A stretch of DNA of 47,500 bases from Cryptococcus deneoformans JEC21 (Eukaryota; Basidiomycota; Tremellomycetes; Tremellales; Cryptococcaceae), in assembly GCF_000091045.1 (NCBI RefSeq), contig NC_006681.1:461787-509286 (forward strand), read 5' to 3'. How positions within the stretch are numbered: the first letter of the stretch is position 1; each line of letters starts with the position of its first letter. Of this stretch, positions 9,684 to 20,721 are shown piece by piece. Position numbers and translations under genes: made by a program. Under the pieces are notes generated by a model. That model did not search any database, was not told the DNA's origin, and saw only the letters and a list, made by a program, of their open reading frames with translations.

Positions 9684-11104
9684 TCACCTCGTCCTTTGCA
9701 TGCCCATCAAGATATCAGCGGCCATCAACACCTCCTGCACCTCCCAATCTGCCTGCTTGGACTCTCTCAAGGGGTACACTGGGCTTGGTTCGTAGAGTCC
9801 AAATCCATATGATGAAGAGCGTATCTTGCCATCCGTGCCAGCTAAATCGGGCTTCGCGACAACATTATCATCATCTCCGGTCGCACCAAAACTGGAGGAG
9901 GATTCCCTGGACCAGTCGCATTTATATGCCGGCAGGGTTTTGTTAATGGAGGCGAAGTGCCGTTGTTGTGGCGTGTGATGGTACACCTGTATTGATGACT
10001 TAATGTCTGTCCTTCGTTGTTCTTGGACGTCAGTACGAGCCCCTGCCTCGTTGGGGCGAACTTTTTGGCCCGTGTCCGAGTGCTGCCTAGCGTGGATGTT
10101 TTTAGGCCTTTTGACTTCCTCCTGTCGCCTGCCGCTTTGTTGACCCTGATCCTGTGTGAATGACGGCTTGCGCTTTAAAGCTATACTGACATGGGTGGAT
10201 TTGCGATTGGCCTGCGTAGGTGTCTGAAGTTCTTCGTAGCTAGGAGTGGAAGATGGAACGTTGGTTGACCGAGTGTTGCCCATCGTTACTGAAGGACGGA
10301 AGGCGCGTCTCTTGTTAGAAATATTAAAGAATGCGGCCTCAACTGTCAAATTGTCCGCCTTGAGTTCTCCAATAGCAATCTTGCTGACTATCACCTTCAT
10401 AGCCGCGGTAGGTTCGACAAGGCCTTCGACCATTGTATATGCTGGCTCGGGAATTTCTCCGGAGGCATGGGCTTTCTTTTCGTATTGGCGACGATTCTGA
10501 AACTGCCAAAAAAGTCAATGGTGTCTTGGATGAAGGGTTGAATAATGCGTACCCATATATTCACATGCTTTGTCCTAGTACCCATCCACATTGCCAATCT
10601 CTGCCGATCAACCTTTGGCGGACTAATGTCATTGTTCCACTGGACCTCAAGTATCTGCAACTGAGGAATTGTAAATCTTTTCCTTGGCGACATCTTGCAC
10701 TTGAGCCGGTCGAGCCACGGGGCCTCCAAATAGTCCCATTCGTTTAAACTTTTCTTGTCGATTGAAGCTGCCTTGAATACTTGGCTTTGCTCGTTATGCC
10801 ACCATTTTGGCACCCAATCCAGATGTGGCCCAGCATCTTGCCAAGGAGTGATGGCGGGGGGCTGAAGGCCGGCGAGGAATTGCAGGACAGAAGCGTCAAC
10901 GTCGTGTATCTTTGGGTAGGCGTTTTCGCTGTTAATGGAGCTCTCCGACGCGGCTTGGGGTGATGTGTCATCGTCTGAGTCCGAGAGGATGGGTTCCTTG
11001 GCGTAAGTGTGTTGTTTAAGCTGATGCGAAATAGTCCTAGGAATCGACTTGCTCCTGATACGAGTGGAGGATCGAGGTCGTTCAGAAGCTATGTTGAAAG
11101 ACAT
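9684..11104 (-). CDS. Homeodomain transcription factor
   Basis: Two exons, 11104-10553 and 10502-9684, 456 aa. The homeodomain covers about residues 136-196. Helices 1-2 are SPRKRFTIPQLQILEVQW and the following segment. The recognition helix is HVNIWFQNRRQYEKK, with the invariant Trp, Phe, Asn and Arg. The intron falls exactly after the Trp codon of WFQNRR, inside helix 3. The N-terminal 130 residues and the C-terminal 260 are Ser/Thr/Gln-rich and look disordered, as usual for fungal transcription factors. Cryptococcus has several such factors (SXI1, SXI2 and the HOB genes), and I cannot say which this is. A long intergenic region precedes it, common for regulators. Confidence 0.9.
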
Positions 11105-11622
11105 GATGAGGAGAGATTTTCAGTCAGAATGACTTGGCTGAGGATACGAATCTATGATAGTGTAGGAATAATGATGTGCTAGTGGAAGAGGAGGGTTGCT
11201 CCACCGGAAAGCTGATGTTTTACAGGTACTTGACGAGATTATTAAGAGATGGGCACAAGGGATGGCGTTGATTTTGAAAAAGAGAAAGGCAAAGATGGCA
11301 GTTGAGGGTGAAGAAATGAAAGTGAAATGGCGGTGAGCTTTTCAACCATCTGGCGGTGATGTTGGGGCATTTTTCGAGCTAGAAAGGGGTCCGTGCGTCA
11401 AGTGTACGATGACTTGCACCGATGATTGGGGTTGGTTGAAGCGTCTGCTGGCGAAAGCGCCGGGTGAGAGAATGCGTGACCATTATAGCACTAGCATCCA
11501 AGAGTTAGTTCGCTGAGTGACTGGACCACAGTGGATGTAAATAGAATCAGATAGGGAATAACACGCAAACCGGACGAGGAGGCTCAAAAGGAGAAATGAG
11601 AGCGCGCTCTACCCATGTACAA
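11105..11622 (-). promoter_or_regulatory. Promoter/5' leader of the homeodomain gene
   Basis: About 500 bp upstream of the start codon. On the minus strand the proximal 250 bases are CT-rich, typical of Cryptococcus leaders. No gene was identified. Start-site mapping would be needed to define the leader. Confidence 0.5.
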
Positions 11623-12844
11623 TCATTGCGGCAACCAGTGGGTCAACCAGCCAGCAACTTTCGGGTTCTTTGCATTCTGCTTACCAATAACGGAATGCAC
11701 AGAAGCCTCCTGGCTTGTGATACAACTCACCAACGCTTCGGGCCCCTTCTGCCACTTGTCTAGACGATGCGCGTAATTGCCAACCTTTGATAGTCGATCA
11801 TTTTATACTTCCTTTCGCCCAGAAAGGGTGATCAAGTTTGCTCATACAGTATAAGACGGCAAGTGGTGGAGAGCCATCGTCATGTCAATGGGAAGTCCAA
11901 TCCAAGACATGAGTCAATGTGATAATGATGATGACCGGTCCCTCAGCGATGTGGAGATAGCACAAAGTAGTGTACAATATAGTACACGGTCATTTACACG
12001 TCCACGATTTTCATATTGACGAAAAGATGATTTGAAGTTTCGCGTTGACACCATGGTGTGATTTCGAAACCCACAGGTTGATCTTGCATGTGGCCAGTGG
12101 CCAGCATGTTGCGCCACGCAGGGTATAAAGTTTGGCTGACCAATGTCAAGTTGCTGTCTGCAAACATAATCAGCAATCAATATCTAACCAACCCATATTA
12201 CATTCATGATAGCCATCCTTTTCTTTGAGCAAGTGCAGTTCCCGCAATCGTGGAGATATTTGCTGACCACGTTATGATCAGAGGTAATCACGACAACGTT
12301 TTCCCTGCCGCCCCGATTTGATGCTCTGCTCCGTGAGTGTCGATTGAAATCGTCATTGGTGATAGTCCACCATAAGTCCCAGCTTGCTAATGAATGAGCT
12401 CTTGGACATGCTCACTCCCACACCATACCAGCTTAGCAGAGGCTATATCTATCTTGTTGACAAGCCAGAAAAAAAAATGACGAGGGCTTTGCGAGAGACG
12501 TTTGGGCAGCTGGTGAGCGCCCCCATTCACGAGCCTTGGAACCCACTGAAAAACCATTTCTTCCTCTAGCAAGCAACTCTGTCGCAACTAGGAAACACGA
12601 CTTGCGACAAGCCAAGGCGGGCATCATCTATCTGAAGGCGATTCTTGATGGGAAGGAAGCACAAGTAGCCCAAGTAGTCGTTGGTGCAGCTTTCAGCGCC
12701 AATAGGCCTTAGAATGTCCTTATGAGTCGTTGAACACGAACAGTTGAGGGCGAGCAAGGAGTAAATAAACTGTATTGTTAGGACTTGCCATGCAGAAATT
12801 GTCTTCCTTTCAAACCTTAAAAGCATATATGCTAATAAATGCAT
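11623..12844 (-). pseudogene. Coding-like fragments of an unassigned or decayed gene
   Basis: Several minus-strand open stretches read like protein but do not join into one confident frame. They are 12844-12566 (92 codons, Cys-rich, ending in FPSCDRVAC), 12587-12387 (QWVPRLVNGGAHQLPKRL), about 12386-12202 (TITNDDFNRH, DHNVVSKYLHDCGNCTC), 12157-11994 (LVSQTLYPAWRNM, VGFEITPWCQRE) and about 11800-11623 (HRLDKWQKGPEALV, ending near HWLPQ). Some joints have good splice signals, for example a TTTGCAG acceptor at 12160-12158. Phases do not match with ordinary introns elsewhere. I do not recognise the family. It may be a lineage-specific gene with introns I could not resolve, or a gene that has accumulated breaks. 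The surrounding 1.8-kb gap is large for this genome. Confidence 0.35.
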
Positions 12845-12924
12845 TGTATATCAAGCTACACCTGCTATCACCATGTTAGATTTCAATCTGGGAGTATCAC
12901 ACTGGATATAAACTCACCACAAGC

Positions 12925-12946
12925 TTACGCGCCGGGCCTTTGCCAG

Positions 12947-12978
<32 letters not shown>

Positions 12979-13015
12979 GGGAACCCACGCTTCCCTTGGT
13001 ACCAAACCTTCCACT

Positions 13016-13083
<68 letters not shown>

Positions 13084-13192
13084 TCTGACTGACGCAACTG
13101 CCAGGTTGTACACTTGTCGGTGGTATAATCCCCCCTTGCCATCTGCACTCTCCGGACCTCCATTTTCATGATTGGTTATCCTCTCAAGCTCA

Positions 13193-13224
<32 letters not shown>

Positions 13225-13402
13225 GTCCAACGCAATCTTTCGAGCCTCACGAAGTTCACGCTGGTAAAGCTGCCATGCTCGTTCAATAGTTTCGTACGCT
13301 TCAGCGGAAGGAATGACTGCCTGAAGTCGCTCGAGGTAGTCGGGGTGGTATGAGCCTGTAGGTGAAGAAGAAGTGGGAGCGTAAGAGTCGTGAGGGTAAA
13401 GT

Positions 13403-13433
<31 letters not shown>

Positions 13434-13542
13434 CGGGCTGGTGCAGATGAGGATTACCGCCAGAGGGCTTGGCGGCAGCGGCGTAGGCCCTTCGGAGTAG
13501 AGGTCGGGCGATAGGTGCAAGGGGACGGAAGAATGAGGACAT
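12925..13542 (-). CDS. MRPL28: Mitochondrial large-subunit ribosomal protein mL40
   Basis: Single-exon gene, 205 aa from ATG 13542. The N-terminus MSSFFRPLAPIARPLLRRAY is Arg/Ala-rich without acids, a classic mitochondrial presequence. This is why I prefer it to the in-frame ATG at 13614, which would add 24 residues. The core shows the mL40 pattern ETIERAWQLYQRELREARK, then YKSMVEACDELERI, and the C-terminal VPREAWVPVESRGKGWNYDW. mL40 is a structural component of the mitoribosomal large subunit. It has an extra Gly/Lys-rich stretch before the C-terminal motif. Confidence 0.85.
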
Positions 13543-13683
13543 TATGTAGTTTGTAAATGCTTTTTTGGTGAATAGACGAGGTTTCGGACGTTTTATTGGA
13601 AAGAGGAAAGACAAAGTGGTGACATGGAGTTTGAGTGATGTCCGCCGTTAATAACTAACGCCGACATTTTCCGTGCCTCTTCA

Positions 13684-13706
13684 ACGGACGGACGAACGAA
13701 CGAACG
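13684..13706 (+). repeat. Tetranucleotide-type short repeat upstream of mL40
   Basis: Consecutive ACGG and ACGA units form a simple repeat about 140 bp upstream of the mL40 start. Function unknown. It is polymorphism-prone by type (inference). Confidence 0.6.
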
Positions 13707-13820
13707 TCGGACGACAGTAGAAAGGCATGGCTCGATCGAGGCGACAAGCTGTGATTTCTTCTACATAGATGTTGCATACTGGCAGACTATATTATGTATT
13801 GCTACACTTTCATTATTACA

Positions 13821-14022
13821 TTATTCGGTGACTTCAAGGACGATCTTTAACCAGTAGGGGTCAGCTATGATCAGTCCCAAAGGAAACCTTAACCTACTTT
13901 GCCGCTGTTCTTGTTGCCCTCCATAGCCTTGTGGGCCTCAGTAACTTTGGACCAGGGGTAAATCTGAACGGATATTTACATAAGTGCTTTCCATGTGGAC
14001 CAAAGCATGTGAGCTCACCTCA

Positions 14023-14066
<44 letters not shown>

Positions 14067-14181
14067 CTTTTCTTCAAACGTCTTCAATAATTTGGCCTGG
14101 TACTCTGGACTTCTGGACCTCAAGGTAGATCCCTTGAAAGTCAATCTCTTGCCTAAGAAAGGAGCCATACTAGCTCCCGCC

Positions 14182-14231
<50 letters not shown>

Positions 14232-14395
14232 CCGAAGGACATTAACGTTCTGGAGGAAGTAGTTGGTCCCAATAAAGTCGATGACGAGGTCAACACCATT
14301 CGTAATTTTTTTGATTTCTTCCTCAAAATCTATTTTGTGTTAATACAAAAAACCGCACAAGACTATAATGACCTACTTTGTGTCTTGTAGTTAAA

Positions 14396-14432
<37 letters not shown>

Positions 14433-14435
14433 AAC

Positions 14436-14473
<38 letters not shown>

Positions 14474-14518
14474 GGCAGCACCGAGAGCGTGCACTAATCG
14501 CAGTTAGACATAGATTTC

Positions 14519-14559
<41 letters not shown>

Positions 14560-15371
14560 CAGCGATACCAACACCAGAGGCGCCTGCGTGAATAAGGACA
14601 TTCTGGCCTTCCTTCAGAGGCGCTTCGAGCGTCAAAGCTTGAGTAGCTATTCCTTTTGAGTCAGTAATGGCTATACGGGGACAAATCACTTACCGGTCAT
14701 CCACACCTCAGGAATAGAGGCAGCCTGGACCCAGCTCAACTTCTCGGGCTTGGCCAAAAGCATTATCTCAGGAGACACGATATACTCCGCATAAGCGCCC
14801 TGGAGGTGGTGCGTCAGGGGTGGGTCAAAGGGAAGTATAAACCACCTACTCCATAGGACAAACCAAATACCTCATCCCCCTCTTTCCATTTATTCACTCC
14901 CTCTCCAAGTTTGGTAACAATGCCTGAGAACTCAACCCCCAAGATGGTTTTGGAAGCCTGAGGAGGAAGGGGATACTTTCCCTCACGTTGAAGGATATCC
15001 ATGCGGTTCAAACCAAAGTTCCTAATCTACAGCGAAATCTGTGGTCAGCCTAGCAAACAAAGCGTATTTACGATAACCCCCCACTATCATTTACTCACTT
15101 TAACTTGGACTTGGCCATTTCCGGGTTCGGGCGTGGGTTCATGACCCAAATAGAGATCATCGGCGTGGCCAGTACCATTTTTGATCAATACAGCCTTCAT
15201 GTTTTCTGGTATTTGAACTTGTCTGGCGACTGTTGTTCCGAATAATCGAATGGAGCACGGCCGAATGTACCTTGAGGTTATTGATGTGGTTGCCCGAGGG
15301 GTTGGAGTAGAGAGAAGACGAGGAATATGTCTTGTCTGCAGTGTCCTAATTAGAGGTCGGGAATGTGACAT
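13821..15371 (-). CDS. Mitochondrial NADPH:quinone oxidoreductase, zeta-crystallin/TP53I3 type
   Basis: Zinc-free medium-chain dehydrogenase/reductase that reduces quinones or enones with NADPH. Exons: 15371-15099, 15026-14850, 14799-14694, 14646-14545, 14493-14377, 14329-14019, 13963-13898 and 13844-13821, 391 aa. Landmarks are MKAVLIKNGTG, NRMDILQREGKYPLPP, ILGVEFSGIV, the nucleotide-binding AGASGVGIAAIQIA (about 204-217), LRSRSPEYQAKLLKTFEE and the C-terminal NKNSGKIVLEVTE, the layout of human TP53I3. Residues 1-57 (MSHSRPLIRTLQTRHIPR onwards) are Arg/Ser/Thr-rich and free of acids, so a mitochondrial presequence is likely. It is divergent from the serine-rich orphan. Confidence 0.93.
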
Positions 15372-16029
15372 AGGAAGGTAAATATAGTCTACTGTGGATT
15401 CCTCGTTACTACCAGTGATTATTTCAAGATCTCATGCGACGAATGACTGATCGCCGAGTGCTAACAAGTGAGCGTCATAACGAAAGTGGAGGTTGGCTAA
15501 TAATCCGATCCAAAATAGAGAAGAACAGCGCGGAAAAACAAAGCAAAACTTTACGTAATCTACCCCTAAAGGGGCATGCTACCACCACTGCACCAACAAC
15601 GAAGCGGCTAGTGACTATGCCACCGAAGCCCATTGTTGATTTGAAGGTGTTTTCTTTACTTATCTATATTAGTTTTAATTCGGTCGATCGAGTCTTGTTA
15701 TTTCATGCGTGGGAGTAATGTTGCATGGCGGATCCAGTCGACAGTGAAATGTAGACATAACCAGCACGTACCCCTGTTTAGGTGATATTTTACCCGTAGC
15801 CCATGAGTGAGCACAGTAACGGAATCGCACCACCATTGATACTCATACTGTATTAACTTCTGCACCGCACCAGTTCGTCGCCCGCCGCTTTGTCAGATAA
15901 AGTGTCGTTCAACATTCGTTCGTTAACTTCATGTTTCCTCTTATTCCTCAGTTTCTTTTTGCCCTCCCTGTTTGTTTGACTTCTCTTAAAAGCTCTCAAA
16001 TTTCTCCTAACATTCAAACAGTCAGTACC
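15372..16029. promoter_or_regulatory. Divergent promoter region, quinone oxidoreductase / serine-rich orphan
   Basis: 658 bp with no supportable gene. The 100 bases before 16030 are CT-rich leader. The plus frame is open from 15931, so an upstream start at 15931 (33 extra residues) is possible for the orphan, but the context at 16030 is better. Confidence 0.5.
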
Positions 16030-18019
16030 ATGGCCACTAATCGTATGTCTCACAAGTACATAGTTCCAACATCCAATTGCATGCCTCACGAGTCATCCTC
16101 TGCCTCAATCAACGATCCCCTTGCACCCTACCAAAGCCCCATGGGTTCGTCCCCGAACTTCAGGCACCAGTCCTCTGGCAACTTCCGTTATACCTCGGCA
16201 CTAATCAAGGGAGATAATAGAGAAGATGAACAATGGGGAGTACAGAGTCATTGGTCCGATTGGGGAAGTGAGAATTCGAGGGCAGGAGGCAAGAAAGATG
16301 ACCGACGTAGTGGAGGTTTGAGGAGAATGTTTACCAAGTCTGGTAAAAATGGGAAAGTTGAGTAAGTGCACTGCATATGGATGACGGGATTTGCCAGCTT
16401 ATGCCGAGAGCAGTCGCTCCAGGTGCTCATCCGCCGACTTCCTCCTCAGTCAACCGAAAGAGCGTTCGTCTCCAGTTAAAGACATCAAGTCACCGATCCG
16501 TTCAAGCCGTCCAGCAACCGAATTCTTTCCCAACTTTCTCAAAGTATCCAGCTATAGTCCAAGTCGGCAGCATACCCGACTTGACGATTCCCATGGCGCT
16601 GGATGTAGTCCCCGAAGCATCGAAAGGAGTATATCAAAACACAAGAGAACTCCCTTGAAGACCAGTGATGTTGTTCCTCTTCACTGGAAGAGCGCAGATA
16701 GAGCTAGAAGTCCGTCAACAGGTAGAAATAGCGAGTCAAGTACTTCGCCTTTAATAGATAGAACGGGCTCCCTGGTGCAACGTCTTCAAAATCTTGACAA
16801 CCTTCCGGACAGTCGGTATCCTGGCCCAAAGGCAAAAGGCTCGTATGGCACACCGACTCCTGACCGACCACGACCTTTCAGACGAGCATCCCAGTCAAGC
16901 GATCTTCTACCACGTCTTGACTGCCAGAGTCCTTGTGCTCAAAAAGGGGGCCCCCAGACTCGCGAATCAGAGGAGGACGTTTTTTCTGCACTTGCTTCAC
17001 AACAAGAACCATCTCGTCGAAAGCGGTCAGCAACCCAGCCAACGCGTCGCAATGACCTTCACGAACAACCTTCCCGGCAGCCTAGTCGATCTTTATCAAT
17101 CAAGCGCCCTTCAGAGGCCAATATCGCTCACTGGACGAATTACCCAGCTTCATCTTCGGCTCAGCATCATAGACAAGGTTCCATGGACCGTGCGGAGGCC
17201 CTCGTAATGCTTGAACGGATGAAATCGACGGGCAAACTCAGAATCGCCAACCCGGATCCTCCTGGCGTATCCAATTTATCTATGACCCGTCAGCTCTCAC
17301 CATCACCTACGAAACCCGTAAACGCTTGCAGCTTGTACGGCGGATTGGCCTCTGATTCTGATGATAGCCTGTCAGTCAACAAGACCCCACACTGTTTGCC
17401 AGACAAATACTTTTCAAAAGAAAGCCAGGGCAACTTTCCGGCCAAATCGTACACAACACCTAGCCGCAGTCAAGCGTACGCATCGTTCCGGAAAGCTCAG
17501 TCAAGCCGCAAGACAAACACTCCCACATCTAACCGACCTGAAAGATCTCCCCATTGTCCTCTCCTGGGATCAGCCGCCGCAGGAAAGTCCCCGTTGCATA
17601 ATGACGAACCCTTTGTTGATAGTTTGGCATATCTCACGTCTCCTCAATCTCCTTCTCAGTCCCTTGCTCGGAGCTCGACGGGCAACATGTCTGTATTCCA
17701 CGGATCGCATATTGGATCGCCCTCACCCAAGAATAAGCACGGGAAAGAGGAGGAGGAGTTGTTACTGGATAGCGATGCGGACAGCAATGTCGACAGTGGT
17801 GACTATAGGACATTGTTCGGAAGTGTAAGGAGGCTTAGTGAGGGAAATTCGTCAGTGACGGACATGTATCTGGAGAGCTTTTACAGCGATGATGTGAATG
17901 GGCAGGATACTAGGGATGAGAGTCCCGAGCCGAGGATTGTGGAAGACGGGCCTCTTCTCCCGAAAAGTCTGAGTTTGAGAAAGACGAGAAAGGTAGGAGA
18001 TCGATTGGTAAAGGCATGA
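16030..18019 (+). CDS. Serine-rich low-complexity orphan protein, 645 aa
   Basis: Two exons, 16030-16361 and 16414-18019, joined by a GTAAGT...GAGCAG intron. The start ACCATGG fits a good eukaryotic context. The protein is rich in Ser, Pro, Arg and Gln almost throughout (SRSRCSSADFLLSQPKERSS, TPTSNRPERSPHCPL) and is probably disordered, with many SP/TP/RxxS sites that look like kinase targets. More ordered-looking segments are near residues 70-110 (WGVQSHWSDWGSEN then GGLRRMFTKSGK) and the acidic C-terminus (LLLDSDADSNVDSGDYRTLF, VTDMYLESFYSDDV). No catalytic domain, signal peptide or membrane segment. I do not recognise it. It could be a phospho-regulated scaffold or signalling protein, which is only inference. 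Confidence 0.75.
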
Positions 18020-18233
18020 AGCGCTAGGACAATGGTTTCTTGGAACGGGATGTGACAGTTGAGATGTTGAATTGGATAGTATACATAAATCCCTGTACTT
18101 TTTTTTACGAGTCAGTAGATGTCGTTTGTTCTTGTACACATGAATTAGTAGCTTGTTACGCGTTAGCTGTAAATCTAATCTTGATTTATGCATCTTTTGC
18201 CATTGGTAAGTTTCGTTTTTTTATTATTCCTAA

Positions 18234-20577
18234 CTAGACCAAGAGCAAAGAGCTCAAAGTAGCCTCGGTGGCCACAACCTGCAAAAAAGTTGTATCAGTT
18301 GGGTGATCAAGCTTTAAAAAGGAATATGGCAATTTACCTCGAGCGCTTGTTGAACCTCGAGTTTTCTCCTCGCCTGCTGCAACCAGTCATTCGCCAACTT
18401 GGCCGGCCATCCTGTCAGACTGTTAATCTCTCGCGCGGCACCATCCAAATCCTTTTCGGCAAGACACCACTCGGCCCTAGCCAAGACGGCACCGACGCTG
18501 TCTCCGGGAACTCGTCCGGCTTGGGGTCGGAACATGATCTTGGAAAGACCTGCGGACGCAAGATGGGAGATGACGGTGGCTTCTTCAGGAGCGGGGACGA
18601 GGGAGGATGATTGAATTCGGGGAGCGACAGTGTTGGTGAACCATGATGAGAGGGCGGCAAAGGATTTGACACCTGTTTGGGGGATACCAGACTTTTCAAT
18701 CTGCTCAAGGGCGGAGCGGACGACGCCTTCACCGCTGCTTGCTGTGGGAGTAGAGAGGCTCTTGAGAGCACGGAGCTCGTCGTCAAAGGCAAGATCACCA
18801 GAGTCGACCTTGGACTGCACAGCTCGGAGGGCGGACCAGATCTTGTGGAGTCGGACATTGTCGTCAAGGGTGGCAGAGTTGTCGAGGGTGATTCGCTCGA
18901 GCTGTTTCAGCGAGGTGGTGAGGCTGTCAAGCTTGGCGAGACGGCCACCACGCTCAGTCTCGACTTGGGTCTTGATGGAACGGAGCCATCGTCGCTGGAG
19001 CTCGATACCTTGGGATACGACCTCTTCTCTGAGCCTGAATTATTGTTAGTTTCACGAACAAGTACAAGACTTTTTATTTTATTTTTTAGTACACTTACCT
19101 CTGTTCAATACTTTGCCTCTGTTGTTCCAACTCGCCTTCCAGCTCCTTCCTCCAGTCCTCAACCATAGTCTGTCTCTCGTGCTGCCAAGTCTGTTTCAAT
19201 CCTTCCTCAGACTTGGCCTTCTCAGCCTCCATGCTCTTCAAAAGCGCCTCAAACTCCTTCTTCTTCTCGCTGATAGACTGCTCAAGCTTTGCCTTTTCGG
19301 CCTTCTTGACTTCCTGAAGCCTAGCGTTGAGCGCAGTCAGGTCGTCCTGGGCCTTGTTCAGGATACCGGTAGCATCGGAAGAGAGGGCCTTGGAAGGGGT
19401 GGAAAGGGAAGACGTCAGAGAGTCAATGGTGGAAGCAAGCTGGGAGATGATGGGCTCCTCGGAAGCAAACTCCTTGACCTTGGGGACAAGCAAGGGGAGC
19501 CTCTCCTTGATCTCTTCGACCTTTTCCTCGACCTTCTCCTTCTTGGTGGACGGAGGAGGAGGGAGGTAGTAGCCGGGAGGGGGCTCGTGGCCGAGCGGAA
19601 GAGGAGGACCGGTGTAGAGCTTCTTGCCCTCGTAGGAAGGGACCTGAGGCGTGACCGTCTCTGGCTTGAGCTCACGGGGTCGCTGGGTGTCGGGGAAGGG
19701 GCTTGAAGGTCGCGCCTCGGCGGGCTTGACCTTGTCGGCAGCCTCAGCGGCCTTGTGCTCCGTCTTGTGCAGAGCACTCTCGGCTGCCCGGACGATACCC
19801 TCCACGCCCTCGGAAAAGTTGAATGGCGCATCCTTGGTTGCCTCCTGCACCTTGTGCTTGGCCTCGCCGGTGAGCTCCTTCAGCCTGGCCTCGGCCTCGT
19901 GGGTCTTTTGCTCGACAGCCTTCCTGAGCTCCTCGGCCCTTTCGTGGATCTTTTGAGACGCCGTGTGCTTGCCGACGACGTGGTCCTTGGCCTCGTCCGC
20001 CTTGTCCTTTACCTGCGCAGGGACCTTGGCAGCCTCCTGCCTGACCTCGCCAATCTTCCGCTCGACCTTTTCCGTCCTGGTCTCCGGCCTGGCGCCCGTG
20101 ATGGACTGCCATGCCCGGACGGCCTTCCCGCTCACGTTGTCCCAGTCGTTGTCGTCTGCATAGTCCGCCACCGCCTCGCCGCCCGGCACGTACTGGGTGA
20201 AGAGGTCGCGGTACGCGTCAGACTTGGTGCCGACGTAGCCGGACAGCGCGTAGAAGCCGGCGACACCGAGCGCGGTGTAGACGAACACCCGGCGGAAGCG
20301 GCGGGGCCTGCCGGGAGGGGGCCTCGCCACGGTGGACGAGCCGGGGACGGCGGGCGGCTTGGCGTGGGCGACGGCCGGCCTCGGGTGGACGACGCCGGTG
20401 GGGGGAGGCGGGTTCGGCGGGAGGCCAGAGGCGGGGGGAGGCGGCGGGGGGGGAGTCGCGAGGAGCTACGGGGGGTCAGCGGCGGCCGGGCGGGGGGCGG
20501 AGACTGACTCTTCGCTGGGGCTGGGGGCGGAGGCTGCGGGGGGCCCGGTAGTGGGCGGTGCGCAGCTGGGCGTACAT
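18234..20577 (-). CDS. MIC60: MICOS complex subunit MIC60 (mitofilin)
   Basis: Inner-membrane organiser that forms cristae junctions. Exons: 20577-20509, 20465-19099, 19034-18338 and 18278-18234, 725 aa. The N-terminus MYAQLRTAHYRAPRSLRPQP is a mitochondrial presequence. A Pro-rich linker follows, then one membrane span at about 83-102 (VFVYTALGVAGFYALSGYVG) after a basic GRPRRFRR. A long Lys/Glu-rich coiled-coil region with repeated KEKVEEKVEE-type segments follows, then the conserved mitofilin C-terminus (LREEVVSQGIELQRRWLRSI, LDDNVRLHKIWSALRAVQ, VPGDSVGAVLARAEWCLAEK, LDGAAREINSLTGWPAKLAN). This is the standard MIC60 arrangement. GC content at the 5' end is notably high, which produces long antisense open frames. 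The start lies 144 bp downstream of the SMYD gene's stop. Confidence 0.95.
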
Positions 20578-20721
20578 TTTGATGGCTTCTCACGTGGTGG
20601 AAGCTGCCAACAACGTCTCACATACACCCAGCAACGAGCCCGAACCCCGGCGTTATCGCCTCCACCCGGTGTGGCACAGTCTTGGTACATTCGCCGCAGG
20701 ATACTTCTATGCATGCACATC

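Noticed and set aside
19113..19706. 197-codon plus-strand open frame
   Set aside because: Antisense shadow of the MIC60 coiled-coil region. Leu-rich composition is the complement of Lys/Glu codons.
19755..20507. 250-codon plus-strand open frame opposite MIC60
   Set aside because: It lies fully antisense to MIC60 exon 2 in very GC-rich sequence, where stop codons are rare. Its product is low-complexity Gly/Arg/Leu and the minus frame has strong family identity.
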